A stretch of DNA of 64,000 bases from Chryseobacterium gleum (lineage in GTDB: Bacteria; Bacteroidota; Bacteroidia; Flavobacteriales; Flavobacteriaceae): assembly GCA_945881885.1 (NCBI GenBank), contig CAMCVI010000007.1:62001-126000 (forward strand), given 5' to 3'. The stretch's first letter is position 1, and each line of letters begins with the position of its first letter. Under the pieces are notes generated by a model. The model was not told where the DNA came from, searched no databases, and was given only the letters and a program-made list of their open reading frames with translations. Both the position numbers and the translations under genes were made by a program. This document shows, piece by piece, positions 43,056 to 52,386 of the stretch.

Positions 43056-43880
43056 ATGTCAAACTTCAATGTACAAAACGACAAATGGTTGGAAATAGCT
43101 TTCGAAAACCGAAACAAAGCTTATGGCGCTTACCAATTAAGAAAAGAAAGTGATGCCACCACCATAAAAGCAATGCTTATAACTTTCGGATTTATAGCTT
43201 TTGGAATTGGATTATTTTCATTTACAACTCCAGAATCAAAACCAATTGTAAAACCAGAACCAAATGTATTACCACCGGTAGTAACAATTGTGGAATTTAC
43301 CCCAATAGTTCCAAAAGCTGAACCTATTCAACCTAAAGGAACCGATAAACCAAAATTAAATCTAACTCCTGACAATCTACCACCAGTTGTTGTAGATATA
43401 ATAGCAGTGAAACCGCCAATTGAACCCGAAAATCCTGACACTTCTACACCATTTAATCCAAATGGTACTGAAAATGGAAATCCGGGACCAATTGGAAATC
43501 CGTTAGGTACTGCTAATACTACAATTTCAACCACTACAGGCACAGATTCTGGTACAAATATTTTTAAAGGGGTTTTGGGTTCGGAAGCTAGTTTTCCAGG
43601 AGGAATTAACAAGTTTAGAGCTTTTATTGCAGAAAATTACAAAGTGCCAAGTTCATTTGATCAAGAAGAATTATTTATTGAAATGATTTTTGTGATAGAA
43701 AAAGACGGTTCCATGACCGATATTAGAATGGTAAGCAAAGGTGATAAAGCTCTAGAAAAAGAAGCTATTAGAGTACTAAAATCAATGAATAAAAAATGGA
43801 CGCCAGGCCGCGTAAATGGTGAAGTAGTAAGAAGCGAAAAAAGACTTCCAATTCAAATTAGTCTTATTGAAACAGACTAA
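43056..43880 (+). CDS. Energy transducer TonB
   Basis: 274 residues. The N-terminus contains FENRNKAYGAYQLRKE, a hallmark of Bacteroidota TonB proteins, then one membrane helix (about 31-51). A Pro/Thr/Asn-rich periplasmic spacer (about 58-165, PPVVVDIIAVKPP) spans the periplasm, and a TonB_C domain (about 180-274, EMIFVIEKDGSMTDIR and IRVLKSMNKKWTPGRVNG) binds the TonB box of outer membrane receptors. It transmits proton-motive force with ExbB/ExbD, not encoded here. A possible sigma-54 promoter lies upstream and a terminator follows. Confidence 0.95.
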   Translation: MSNFNVQNDKWLEIAFENRNKAYGAYQLRKESDATTIKAMLITFGFIAFGIGLFSFTTPESKPIVKPEPNVLPPVVTIVEFTPIVPKAEPIQPKGTDKPKLNLTPDNLPPVVVDIIAVKPPIEPENPDTSTPFNPNGTENGNPGPIGNPLGTANTTISTTTGTDSGTNIFKGVLGSEASFPGGINKFRAFIAENYKVPSSFDQEELFIEMIFVIEKDGSMTDIRMVSKGDKALEKEAIRVLKSMNKKWTPGRVNGEVVRSEKRLPIQISLIETD

Positions 43881-43898
43881 TAATAAATTTGTATTAAG

Positions 43899-43936
43899 AA
43901 AGCCACATGATATTCAAAATTATGTGGCTTTTTTTA
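43899..43936 (+). terminator. Terminator after tonB gene
   Basis: Arms 43899-43908 (AAAGCCACAT) and 43922-43931 (ATGTGGCTTT), 13-base loop, followed by Ts. Confidence 0.85.
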
Positions 43937-44048
43937 AAAATTGAAATTAAAATTATAGTCTTGCATAATGGCATTAAACAAAAGTTAGTTTTATGTTACA
44001 AATGAAAAATAACACTTCAAAAATAGGATTTTTTTTTAATGTGTTTTG

Positions 44049-44056
44049 TATATTTG
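44049..44056 (+). promoter_or_regulatory. -7 box for lipA
   Basis: TATATTTG matches TAnnTTTG, 22 bases before ATG 44079. The in-frame upstream ATG at 44046 overlaps this box and would not be transcribed. Confidence 0.5.
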
Positions 44057-44078
44057 CGCAAGATTTTATTTTCAAATT

Positions 44079-44945
44079 ATGACATCAGAAAGCGTATTTC
44101 CTCCTACTCCAAAACCAAAATGGCTTCGTGTAAAATTACCCGTTGGACAAAAATATACCGAACTTAGAGGTTTAGTAGATAAATACAAATTAAACACCAT
44201 TTGTGCTTCTGGTAGTTGTCCGAATATGGGAGAATGCTGGGGAGAAGGAACGGCAACTTTTATGATTTTAGGAAATATTTGCACCCGTTCATGTGGATTT
44301 TGTGGTGTTAAAACAGGTCGTCCTGAAAATGTAGATTGGGAAGAGCCTGAAAAAGTAGCGCGTTCTATTAAAATCATGAATATCAAACATGCCGTAATTA
44401 CAAGTGTTGACCGAGACGATTTAAAAGATATGGGAACCATTATTTGGGCTGAAACTGTAAAAGCCATACGAAGAATGAATCCGAAAACAACCTTAGAAAC
44501 ATTAATTCCAGATTTTCAAGGAAGTGAATCGCATTTAGATAAAATTATTGAAGTGGCTCCGGAAGTCGTTTCTCACAATATTGAAACTGTTAGAAGATTG
44601 ACTCGTGAAGTACGAATTCAAGCGAAATATGATAAAAGCTTGGCCGTCTTAAAATACCTTAAAGAACAAGGTTTAAACCGAACAAAATCAGGGATTATGT
44701 TAGGATTAGGCGAAACAGAAGCAGAAGTAATTCAAACTTTACATGATTTAAAAGACGCTAAAGTTGACGTGGTAACGATTGGTCAATATTTACAACCAAG
44801 TAAAAAACATTTGCCTGTAAAAGAATTCATCACACCTGAACAATTTGAAAAATACGAAAAAATTGGTAAAGAATTGGGTTTCATTCATGTAGAAAGTGGC
44901 CCATTAGTGCGTTCTTCTTATCATGCTGAGAAACATATTCACTAA
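44079..44945 (+). CDS. lipA: Lipoyl synthase LipA
   Basis: 288 residues from ATG 44079. This radical SAM enzyme inserts two sulfurs into octanoyl groups on lipoyl-dependent enzymes. The radical SAM cluster motif is CTRSCGFC; the auxiliary [4Fe-4S] cluster ligands are in [12 protein letters not shown] and the C-terminal RSSYH supplies the serine ligand. The shorter start is chosen because a -7 box overlaps the in-frame ATG at 44046. The upstream tonB gene has a terminator, so it starts a new transcript. A repeat array follows before gap. Confidence 0.96.
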   Translation: MTSESVFPPTPKPKWLRVKLPVGQKYTELRGLVDKYKLNTICASGSCPNMGECWGEGTATFMILGNICTRSCGFCGVKTGRPENVDWEEPEKVARSIKIMNIKHAVITSVDRDDLKDMGTIIWAETVKAIRRMNPKTTLETLIPDFQGSESHLDKIIEVAPEVVSHNIETVRRLTREVRIQAKYDKSLAVLKYLKEQGLNRTKSGIMLGLGETEAEVIQTLHDLKDAKVDVVTIGQYLQPSKKHLPVKEFITPEQFEKYEKIGKELGFIHVESGPLVRSSYHAEKHIH

Positions 44946-44995
44946 TAACGTTTATTCTGTTATTTGTTTTTTGTTTAGAAGAAATCCTTTTAAAC

Positions 44996-45027
44996 AACCG
45001 AACGAATTAACAAATTAACAAACATCC
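44996..45027. repeat. 8-base-period repeat upstream of gap
   Basis: Four 8-base units, two nearly identical (GAATTAAC, AAATTAAC) flanked by AACCGAAC and AAACATCC, end 5 bases before the gap start codon. Confidence 0.55.
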
Positions 45028-45032
45028 TAAAA

Positions 45033-46037
45033 ATGAAAATACGTGTCGCTATAAATGGTTTTGGAAGAATCGGGAGAAACTTATTCCGATTATTACTTGA
45101 CCATCCTCAAATAGATGTTGTAGCTATAAATGATATTGCGGATATTAAAACCATGAGTCATTTATTGAAATATGATAGTATTCACGGTGTTTTACAACGT
45201 TCTATATCAACCGATAATGAAATCTTATCAATTGATGATTTAAAATTTCAATTTTTCCATGAAAGTGATATTTCTAAATTACCCTGGAAAAACCTAAATA
45301 TCGATTTTGTAATTGAAGCTACTGGAAAATTTAAAACTACTGAAACCGCTAGTTTACATATTTCAGCTGGTGCAAAAAAAGTAATTTTATCTGCACCTCC
45401 TGAAGATGAAAAAATAAAAACTGTTGTTTTAGGTGTTAATGAACATATTTTAGACGGATCGGAAACCATTATTTCCAATGCAAGCTGCACTACAAATAAC
45501 GCAGCACCTATGCTAAAAATTATTCAAGAATTGTGTGGTATTGAACAAGCCTACATTACCACGGTTCACTCTTACACAACCGACCAAAGCTTACACGACC
45601 AACCTCATAAAGATTTGAGACGTGCAAGAGGTGCTTCGCAATCTATTATTCCAACTACAACTGGAGCAGCAAAAGCAATAACCAAAATTTTTCCGGAATT
45701 AGATGGAAAAATTGGCGGATGTGGTATTCGAGTTCCCGTACCAGATGGTTCATTAACAGATATTACTTTTAATGTTAAGCGAAAAGTGACTATTGAAGAA
45801 ATAAATTTAGCTTTCAAAAATGCCTCTGAAAACGAATTAAAAAATATTTTAGCTTACACTGAGGATCCCATTGTTTCTGTAGATGTTATTGGCAATAAAA
45901 ATTCGTGTGTGTTTGACGCGCAGTTAACTTCTGTGATTGACAAAATGGTAAAAATAGTGGGTTGGTATGATAATGAAATAGGATATTCCTCTCGTATAAT
46001 TGATTTAATGCTTTTTTTATCGAAAAATAAATACTAA
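45033..46037 (+). CDS. gap: Glyceraldehyde-3-phosphate dehydrogenase, type I
   Basis: 334 residues, full length. It oxidises glyceraldehyde-3-phosphate with NAD in glycolysis. The N-terminal VAINGFGRIGRNLFRLL binds NAD; Cys152 in SNASCTTN is the nucleophile and the partner His is in TTVHSYT. The phosphate-site loop RRARGASQSIIPTTTGAAKA and the ending WYDNEIGYSSR are canonical. The start MKIRVAINGFG is certain. The upstream gap holds an 8-base repeat. Bacteroidota often carry two gap genes, so this may be one of a pair. Confidence 0.97.
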   Translation: MKIRVAINGFGRIGRNLFRLLLDHPQIDVVAINDIADIKTMSHLLKYDSIHGVLQRSISTDNEILSIDDLKFQFFHESDISKLPWKNLNIDFVIEATGKFKTTETASLHISAGAKKVILSAPPEDEKIKTVVLGVNEHILDGSETIISNASCTTNNAAPMLKIIQELCGIEQAYITTVHSYTTDQSLHDQPHKDLRRARGASQSIIPTTTGAAKAITKIFPELDGKIGGCGIRVPVPDGSLTDITFNVKRKVTIEEINLAFKNASENELKNILAYTEDPIVSVDVIGNKNSCVFDAQLTSVIDKMVKIVGWYDNEIGYSSRIIDLMLFLSKNKY

Positions 46038-46075
46038 TTTTAACATTATTAATTTCAGGTTTTGAATAATAAATA

Positions 46076-48247
46076 ATGAAAAAACTCTTTTTTCTTCTAA
46101 CTTTTTTCACGCTATTCACTTTTTCTCAAACAAAGGAAAATAAACCTGACAGCATCATCTATTTTTTAGAATTAGCGAATTATTCATTTGAAGAAAAATA
46201 CAACTCTAAAGATGCCATAAAGTACGTTCAGAAAGCAATTGAATATTCTAAAGTTTATAAAAACAATGAGAAACTTTATGATAGTTATTATTTTTTGGGA
46301 AGCTTATATTTAGAAACCAATAATTATAATGAAGCTATTGTTTATTTCATAAAATGTTCAAATTATTATGAAATCAATCAAATTAGTTCTTCCAAAGTTG
46401 CGAAAATAAATTACGCATTAGGCACCCTATATTTAGAAAAAAGAAATTTTAAAATTGCGAAATTATATTTCAACAAATCATATTCAATTTACAATAGAAT
46501 CAACACTAACAATACTTTAGTCTTAATAGAACTTCAAAAAGGATTAACTTTAAAGGCCAATAATAAATTAGATGAAGCAATTGTTGTTTTTAACAATATC
46601 GCCAATACTAGTAGAGATGTTGAACCTAGTAAAATTGAGGCGCTTTATCAGCTAAGTAAAATTTATTATAATCTAGAAGATTATGAAAAAGCACTTGATT
46701 TTTCAAAAAAGGCTTTGAAACTTGTAGAAAATAATACTGTTGGCATTTCAAAAAAGAAAATATTAAATAATCTAATTTTAATTTGTGAAAAACAAGAAGA
46801 TTATAAATTATCTAATTTTTATTTAAAAGAATTTTTGACTCTAAATGAGATTAAAAACAACTCCAGTCTAGCGGATACAGATTTACTAATCAATAAAAAA
46901 GAGCACGACAATCAATTAGAAATTGTAGAGAAACTTGAAAAAGAGAAAAATGACCAATTAAAAGCAATTCGATTTAACAAACTAATTAGTATAATGAGTA
47001 TTGTATTAATTGCCATTCTATCATTATTTAGTTTTTCTTTATACAGAAACAATAAAATTAGAACTGTTACCAATAAACTTTTACAAGAAAAAAACGAAGA
47101 ATTAACCGAACAAAAAGAAAAAGCAGAGCTTGCTTCAAATGCCCGATCTGAGTTTTTATCTACCGTAAGCCATGAGTTACGCACACCATTGAATGCTATA
47201 AATGGAATTACGCATTTGCTTTTACAAGAAAATCCAAAATCAACGCAATTAAATTATCTGAAATCATTAGAATTTTCTGGAAATTACCTTTTAAGTTTTA
47301 TTAATGATATTTTGGAAATCAATCGATTAGAATCTAGTGCCATTCAAATTGAAAAAATTAATTTTAATTTAGAAGAATTAATCAAAAATATTCGGGAATC
47401 TTTTAATGGGTTTATTTTACAAAACAACATCGATTTTAAATTAGAATTGGATTTTGAAAACCACAAAAACTTAATTGGTGATCCTACAAAATTATCTCAG
47501 ATTTTAATCAATCTAATCAACAATTCCATCAAATTTACCAAAAATGGCAAGGTAACCTTTTCTGTTAAAACCATAAAAGAACAAAACGACACAGTAACCT
47601 TAAATTTCGTGATACAAGATAATGGTATTGGTATTCCCGAAGACAAAATTGCAAATATTTTCGATAGTTTTTCGCAGGGCTCTGTGGAAATAAATAGAGC
47701 ATATGGCGGAACTGGTTTAGGACTTTCCATTGTTAAAAAAATAATTGAATTATTGGGTAGTGAAATTCATTTAGAAAGTAAAGTAAACAAAGGCACAAAA
47801 TTATATTTCGATTTGAATTTCGGAAAATCTAACGCAGAAATTATTCTAAATCACGAAAAAAAGAAAGTGACATCTTACAAGAATTTGAAAAACAAAACGG
47901 TTTTATTGGTAGAAGACAACAAAATCAACCAAATGATTACTAAAAAAATGCTAGAAAACAAAGGCATGATTTGTAGTATTATTGACAATGGTGAAGATGC
48001 GATTATTGCCATGCAAAACAGCACTTTTGATTTAGTTTTAATGGACGTTCACTTAACTGGAATTAATGGTACAGAAGCAACTGCTGAAATTAGAAAATTT
48101 GACAATAAAACACCTATTATTGCCTTAACCGCTATTTCTTTAAACGAAAACAGAGAGATGTTACTTTCTTTTGGAATGAATGAAGTGATAACCAAACCCT
48201 TTAATACAGATTATTTTTACACCGTAATTAGCGATTACTTAGTGTGA
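46076..48247 (+). CDS. TPR-containing hybrid histidine kinase/response regulator
   Basis: 723 residues. A signal sequence (1-17) and about five TPR-like helical repeats (30-260, periplasmic) lead to one membrane helix (about 301-321) and a coiled coil (325-350). The HisKA domain has the phospho-acceptor His366 (VSHELRTPLNAING), the HATPase_c has NLINNSIKFTK and GIGIPEDKI, and a receiver domain has Asp657 (LVLMDVHLTG). It is an orphan hybrid sensor with no adjacent output regulator, so phosphorylation may pass to an Hpt protein elsewhere. The stimulus is unknown. It converges on lpxK with a 13-base overlap. Confidence 0.94.
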   Translation: MKKLFFLLTFFTLFTFSQTKENKPDSIIYFLELANYSFEEKYNSKDAIKYVQKAIEYSKVYKNNEKLYDSYYFLGSLYLETNNYNEAIVYFIKCSNYYEINQISSSKVAKINYALGTLYLEKRNFKIAKLYFNKSYSIYNRINTNNTLVLIELQKGLTLKANNKLDEAIVVFNNIANTSRDVEPSKIEALYQLSKIYYNLEDYEKALDFSKKALKLVENNTVGISKKKILNNLILICEKQEDYKLSNFYLKEFLTLNEIKNNSSLADTDLLINKKEHDNQLEIVEKLEKEKNDQLKAIRFNKLISIMSIVLIAILSLFSFSLYRNNKIRTVTNKLLQEKNEELTEQKEKAELASNARSEFLSTVSHELRTPLNAINGITHLLLQENPKSTQLNYLKSLEFSGNYLLSFINDILEINRLESSAIQIEKINFNLEELIKNIRESFNGFILQNNIDFKLELDFENHKNLIGDPTKLSQILINLINNSIKFTKNGKVTFSVKTIKEQNDTVTLNFVIQDNGIGIPEDKIANIFDSFSQGSVEINRAYGGTGLGLSIVKKIIELLGSEIHLESKVNKGTKLYFDLNFGKSNAEIILNHEKKKVTSYKNLKNKTVLLVEDNKINQMITKKMLENKGMICSIIDNGEDAIIAMQNSTFDLVLMDVHLTGINGTEATAEIRKFDNKTPIIALTAISLNENREMLLSFGMNEVITKPFNTDYFYTVISDYLV

Positions 48248-49245
48248 TTTTTTACCCAATTGACAACTAGAGTATCAAATTTTTCTTTATCTGAAACAAA
48301 CTTAGATTGAATAGGTAAACAATATAAATTATAGGCGTTTACTTTTCCTTTTAAGCGCATAAAATCCTTTTCAGTGGTTACCAAAATTTTATCTTTTGAC
48401 AATTCATTGAATGATAAAATTTCATTTTCTGAAAAATTATGATGATCAGGATACATCATGACTTTATCGTTACCAGAATTTAAATAATCGATAAAATATT
48501 TTGGCTTCGCAATTCCAGCAACAATTACTTTTTCTGTGGAAATAATATTTGAAACCGACAGGCTATTTTCAGCACCCATCACATTTGAATCATAATCAAT
48601 TGAGGTAAAAAAAACTGGCACATTTACGTTTAATTTTGCTTTCACTTCATCTTTATTATTTGCAGTAATGTTTGAAGGGCATTTGGTTACAACAACCATA
48701 TTGGCGCGCTTTTTACCAATAGTGCTTTCACGCAAATTCCCAAAAGGCAAAATAAAATCGTCAGCAAATAAATCATCAAAAGCCGTTAATAAAATGTACA
48801 AACCTGCTTTTACTTTTCTGTGCTGAAACGCATCGTCTAATAAAATTATTTCTGGACGACAATTAGAAATTAAGTTTTCAATACCCGATTGTCTGTCTTC
48901 GCAAACTGCAACGGAAATTTCAGGAAATTTGGAATACAGTTGAAACGATTCGTCACCTAATTCTGAAGCTGTAACAATATCATTTGCCAATACAAAACCT
49001 TTTGAACTTCGTTTGTAGCCACGACTCAAAACGGCAATTTTATAAGTATCTTTCAATAATCGAATTAAATATTCTGTTTGAGGGGTTTTACCTGTGCCGC
49101 CAGTACTTAAATTACCTATAGCAATAATAGGCAAATCAAATGATTTTGAAGAAAAAACACCTAAATCGTAAAGCCAATTTCTAATAAAAGTAATTAACCA
49201 AAATAAACCTCCAAGCGGAAAAAGTAGTTTTCGTAATAACATCAT
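48235..49245 (-). CDS. lpxK: Tetraacyldisaccharide 4'-kinase LpxK
   Basis: 336 residues. It phosphorylates the lipid A precursor at the 4' position at the inner membrane. The P-loop is IAIGNLSTGGTGKTP; other family blocks are ILLDDAFQHR (with the catalytic Asp) and the C-terminal LVTTEKDFMRLK. A hydrophobic N-terminus (MLLRKLLFPLGGLFWLITF) anchors it to the membrane. The first Met (MMLLRK) or the second may be used. It is divergent from nif3 and its 3' end overlaps the hybrid kinase gene by 13 bases, with no terminator between. Confidence 0.95.
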   Translation of the reverse strand: MMLLRKLLFPLGGLFWLITFIRNWLYDLGVFSSKSFDLPIIAIGNLSTGGTGKTPQTEYLIRLLKDTYKIAVLSRGYKRSSKGFVLANDIVTASELGDESFQLYSKFPEISVAVCEDRQSGIENLISNCRPEIILLDDAFQHRKVKAGLYILLTAFDDLFADDFILPFGNLRESTIGKKRANMVVVTKCPSNITANNKDEVKAKLNVNVPVFFTSIDYDSNVMGAENSLSVSNIISTEKVIVAGIAKPKYFIDYLNSGNDKVMMYPDHHNFSENEILSFNELSKDKILVTTEKDFMRLKGKVNAYNLYCLPIQSKFVSDKEKFDTLVVNWVKNHTK

Positions 49246-49432
49246 AGTTATTTTTCTAAATAATGACCTATAGCAGAAATAAGCTTGAAGTTCTTATAAA
49301 TATTTGTATAAAAATATCTAAAATTAAACTTTAATAATAATCTTTATGTGTGTTTTAAAATTAGATATACAAATGTACAAAATTCGTAGGAATTAAATTT
49401 AAAGTAAATTATTTTTAAATCAATTGATTTTT

Positions 49433-49440
49433 TATCTTTG
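49433..49440 (+). promoter_or_regulatory. -7 box for nif3 operon
   Basis: TATCTTTG matches TAnnTTTG, 27 bases before ATG 49468. It ends in TTG, which is why a longer frame appears to begin here. Confidence 0.55.
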
Positions 49441-49441
49441 A

Positions 49442-49465
49442 AAAACACAAAATTACTAAAACACA
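49442..49465. repeat. 16-base direct repeat with 8-base character upstream of nif3
   Basis: AAAACACAAAAT occurs at 49442 and again at 49458, exactly 16 bases apart, in the leader just before ATG 49468. This matches the 8-base-period class of intergenic repeats. Confidence 0.45.
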
Positions 49466-49467
49466 AA

Positions 49468-50559
49468 ATGCAATTATCTGAAATAACAAAACATCTTGAA
49501 GAATTAGCTCCTTTGGCTTACGCTGAAGACTTTGACAACGTTGGGCTTTTAGTAGGACACACCAATGATATTACTGGTATTTTAGTTTGCCACGATGCAT
49601 TAGAAGAAGTTATTGAGGAAGCCATTTACAAAAAATGTAATTTGGTAGTATGCTTCCATCCTATTTTATTCGCAGGATTAAAAAAAATTACAGGGAAAAA
49701 TTATGTTGAAAGAGCAATTATCAAAGCAATAAAAAATGATGTTGCCATCTACGCAGTTCATACCGCGTTGGATAATCATCAAAATGGAGTGAATAAAATT
49801 TTCTGTGATGCATTAGGCCTTACAAAAACTAGAGTGCTTATTCCAAAACAAAATTTCATATATAAATTAGCAACATACACCAAGCCCGAAAACGAAAACC
49901 AAGTAAAACAAGCCTTGTTTGAAGCTGGGGCAGGAACAATTGGTAATTATAACAATTGTAGTTTTACATCAACCGGAATTAGTTCTTTTAAAGGCAATGA
50001 AAACAGCAACCCAGTTCTTGGGCAAAAACACATTTTACAGAAAGAAGACGAAATAAAAATAGAAGTAGTTTTCGAAAAACACTTACAAAAAAATATTTTA
50101 AATGCCCTTTTTTCCAATCACATGTACGAAGAAGTGGCCTACGAAATTTACAAAACAGAAAATGAACACCAAAATATTGGCTTAGGCATGATTGGCGAAT
50201 TGGAATATCCTATGCAACCAAAAGCATTTTTACAATTTGTTAAAGAAAAAATGGAATGTGGCGGCATTCGTCACAGTCAGTTTTTGCGAAATGAAATCAA
50301 AAAAGTTGCAGTTTTAGGTGGAAGTGGTAGTTTTGCAATAAAAAACGCGATTGCAGCAGGAGCCGATGCTTTTTTAACTGCAGATATAAAATACCATCAG
50401 TATTATGAAGCTGAAAACAAGCTGCTTTTAGCAGATATTGGTCATTTTGAAAGCGAAAGATATACAAAAAACTATATTGTTGACTTTCTTAAAGAAAAAA
50501 TCACTAATTTTGCAATCATTTTATCAGAATTAAATACAAATCCCGTTAAATATTTTTAA
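49468..50559 (+). CDS. Nif3-like dinuclear metal center hexameric protein
   Basis: 363 residues from ATG 49468; a frame starting TTG at 49438 is rejected because that codon lies in the -7 box. The N-terminal half has FDNVGLLVGH and CFHPILF and the C-terminal half KVAVLGGSGSFAIKNAIAAGADAFLTADIKYHQY, supplying the dinuclear metal ligands. The central inserted domain (about 130-240) is typical of the long form. NIF3/DUF34 proteins are widespread with uncertain activity, possibly a metal-dependent cyclohydrolase role. It is 4 bases from the zinc-ribbon gene, a conserved bacterial pairing. Confidence 0.93.
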   Translation: MQLSEITKHLEELAPLAYAEDFDNVGLLVGHTNDITGILVCHDALEEVIEEAIYKKCNLVVCFHPILFAGLKKITGKNYVERAIIKAIKNDVAIYAVHTALDNHQNGVNKIFCDALGLTKTRVLIPKQNFIYKLATYTKPENENQVKQALFEAGAGTIGNYNNCSFTSTGISSFKGNENSNPVLGQKHILQKEDEIKIEVVFEKHLQKNILNALFSNHMYEEVAYEIYKTENEHQNIGLGMIGELEYPMQPKAFLQFVKEKMECGGIRHSQFLRNEIKKVAVLGGSGSFAIKNAIAAGADAFLTADIKYHQYYEAENKLLLADIGHFESERYTKNYIVDFLKEKITNFAIILSELNTNPVKYF

Positions 50560-50563
50560 CAAT

Positions 50564-51343
50564 ATGACAAATACTAAAGAACTAAGCGTAGAAGAAAAAT
50601 TAAGAGCAATTTATGCTTTACAATTAATTGATTCTAAAATTGACGAAATAAGAAACGTACGAGGAGAATTACCTTTAGAAGTGGAAGATTTAGAAGATGA
50701 AGTAGCAGGATTATCTAAACGATTAGATAAATTAAACGAAGATTTAAACAATATTGATCATCAAGCGAAAGAGAAAAAAAATAATATTGATGACCACAAA
50801 ACTGCAATAAAAAAATATACGGACCAACAGAAAAATGTGCGAAACAATAGAGAATTTAATTCTTTATCAAAAGAAATTGAGTTTCAAGAATTAGAAATTC
50901 AATTGGCTGAAAAGCACATTAAAGAAATGAAAGTTACTTTAGAAAACAAAAAAGAAATTGTTAATGAAACTAGAGACAAACTGGAAAGCAAACAAAATCA
51001 CTTAAAACATAAAAAAGCAGAGTTAAGTGATATAATGGCAGAAACTGAAAAAGACGAAAACTTTTTAATTGAAAAATCTAATGAATTTAGAGGCAAAATT
51101 GAAGAGCGTTTATTAGCAGCTTATGACCGAATTAGAAATAGTGTAATTAATGGCTTAGCAGTTGTTTCTATAGAACGTGGCGCATCTGCAGGTTCATTTT
51201 TTACTATTCCACCACAAACTCAAATGGAAATTGCGGGTAGAAAGAAAATCTTAACAGATGAACACAGTGGCCGAATTTTAGTTGATAGCGTTTTAGCTGA
51301 CGAAGAAAAAGAAAAAATGGAGAAAATTTTCGCCAAAATGTAA
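50564..51343 (+). CDS. Coiled-coil C4 zinc-ribbon family protein lacking zinc ligands
   Basis: 259 residues. A long charged coiled coil (about 10-180, EEKLRAIYALQLIDSKIDEI) is followed by the C4 zinc-ribbon domain of the CT398/zf-RING_7 type. The four cysteines expected in C-x-G-C and C-E-x-C-G-R-I-L are replaced by Ser208, Ser211, Asp232 and Ser235 (RGASAGSFF and TDEHSGRILV), so this member should not bind zinc the usual way. The function of the family is unknown, with some evidence for links to export or RNA polymerase. It follows nif3 by 4 bases and ends at a strong terminator. Confidence 0.92.
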   Translation: MTNTKELSVEEKLRAIYALQLIDSKIDEIRNVRGELPLEVEDLEDEVAGLSKRLDKLNEDLNNIDHQAKEKKNNIDDHKTAIKKYTDQQKNVRNNREFNSLSKEIEFQELEIQLAEKHIKEMKVTLENKKEIVNETRDKLESKQNHLKHKKAELSDIMAETEKDENFLIEKSNEFRGKIEERLLAAYDRIRNSVINGLAVVSIERGASAGSFFTIPPQTQMEIAGRKKILTDEHSGRILVDSVLADEEKEKMEKIFAKM

Positions 51344-51392
51344 TATTATTGGTCGAAAGTCTGAAAGGCAAATAACTAAATATATATACAAT

Positions 51393-51424
51393 AAAAAAAT
51401 CCCAATTTGCATTGGGATTTTTTT
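51393..51424 (+). terminator. Terminator after zinc-ribbon gene
   Basis: A perfect 14-bp stem (arms 51393-51406 and 51411-51424, core TCCCAAT/ATTGGGA within A/T runs) and a 4-base loop. Confidence 0.9.
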
Positions 51425-51429
51425 ATTAC

Positions 51430-51469
51430 AAAACCCTAAACAAATAAACATCTAAACAAATAAACCACC
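51430..51469. repeat. 8-base-period repeat AAACnnnT upstream of rluF
   Basis: Five 8-base units share AAAC at the same phase (AAACAAAT twice, AAACATCT, AAACCACC, AAAACCCT). The array starts 5 bases after the terminator and ends 34 bases before the rluF start. Confidence 0.65.
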
Positions 51470-51503
51470 CAAAAATTTAAACTAAAAAAACTACCTTTGC
51501 CAA

Positions 51504-52292
51504 ATGGAAGAACAATTAGTACGCATTAATAAATATTTATCAGAATCCGGATTTTGCTCTCGTAGAGAAGCCGACAGATTATTGGAAGAAGGCAGAATTA
51601 CCATCAACGGAAAATCTCCAGAATTAGGCACAAAAGTAGCCCCAGGAGACGAAGTTCGTGTAAATGGCGAATTGGTTACCAACACGAATAAAAAACCCAT
51701 TTATTTATCCTTCCACAAGCCAGCGGGAATTGAATGCACCACCAATTTAAACATTCCAGACAATATTGTAGATTACATCAATTATCCAGAACGCGTTTTT
51801 CCTATTGGAAGATTGGACAAAGCCAGCGAAGGATTAATCTTTATGACAAATGATGGCGATATTGTAAACAAAATTCTACGCGCCAGAAACAACCACGAAA
51901 AAGAATATATTGTTACCGTTGACAAACCCATTACTGATGTTTTCATCAAGCAAATGAGTAATGGTTTGCCTATTTTGGATACTATTACCAAAAAATGTAA
52001 GGTAGAAAAAATGAGTCAGTTTGTGTTTAAAATTGTTTTAACACAAGGATTAAACAGACAAATTCGTCGTATGTGCGAATATTTAGATTACGAAGTAAGC
52101 TCGCTAAAACGCATACGAATTATCAATATCACTTTAGACGTTCCTGTTGGAAAATACCGCCCGTTAACCGACAAAGAAATTATTGAGTTAAATACACTTA
52201 TTGAACCTTCAAGCAAAACCGAAGACGCCAGTATTTTACGTGATAAGAAAACCAATTACGGCAATAGAAATTACGACAAACGAAACAGATAA
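51504..52292 (+). CDS. rluF: 23S rRNA pseudouridine synthase RluF
   Basis: 262 residues. An N-terminal S4 RNA-binding domain ([21 protein letters not shown]) precedes the pseudouridine synthase domain with catalytic Asp105 in [10 protein letters not shown] and the motif [13 protein letters not shown]. The middle [20 protein letters not shown] and [13 protein letters not shown] match RluF better than RluB, the enzyme modifying U2604 of 23S rRNA. A basic Asn/Arg-rich tail ends the protein. It is transcribed alone and its 3' end abuts the GC-rich repeat element at 52299. Confidence 0.93.
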   Translation: MEEQLVRINKYLSESGFCSRREADRLLEEGRITINGKSPELGTKVAPGDEVRVNGELVTNTNKKPIYLSFHKPAGIECTTNLNIPDNIVDYINYPERVFPIGRLDKASEGLIFMTNDGDIVNKILRARNNHEKEYIVTVDKPITDVFIKQMSNGLPILDTITKKCKVEKMSQFVFKIVLTQGLNRQIRRMCEYLDYEVSSLKRIRIINITLDVPVGKYRPLTDKEIIELNTLIEPSSKTEDASILRDKKTNYGNRNYDKRNR

Positions 52293-52298
52293 TTTTTT

Positions 52299-52373
52299 GG
52301 GCGTTCCCCTTCGGGTCGTGTCTTCCGCTATATTCCCGAGAAAAACGGGATATGCCGCTACAACCACTAACGC
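52299..52373. repeat. GC-rich structured repeat element (candidate dispersed repeat or small RNA)
   Basis: This 75-base element is far richer in G+C than its surroundings. Its ends GCGTT (52301-52305) and AACGC (52369-52373) pair. Inside are a small hairpin CCC-CTTC-GGG (52307-52315 region) and a hairpin ATAT(T)CCCG (52330-52338) with CGGGATAT (52346-52353). Together they make a cloverleaf-like fold. It fills the gap between the convergent rluF and GNAT genes and may act as their terminator. I recognise the opening GGGCGTT and closing ACTAACGC as parts of a repeat seen in many flavobacterial genomes; a match to the Flavo-1 RNA motif is possible but unchecked. Confidence 0.7.
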
Positions 52374-52386
52374 AAACCCGTTTTCA

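Noticed and set aside
52299..52373. tRNA gene
   Set aside because: The cloverleaf-like pairing lacks a T-loop GTTCRA motif, an anticodon stem of proper length and an acceptor stem of 7 pairs.
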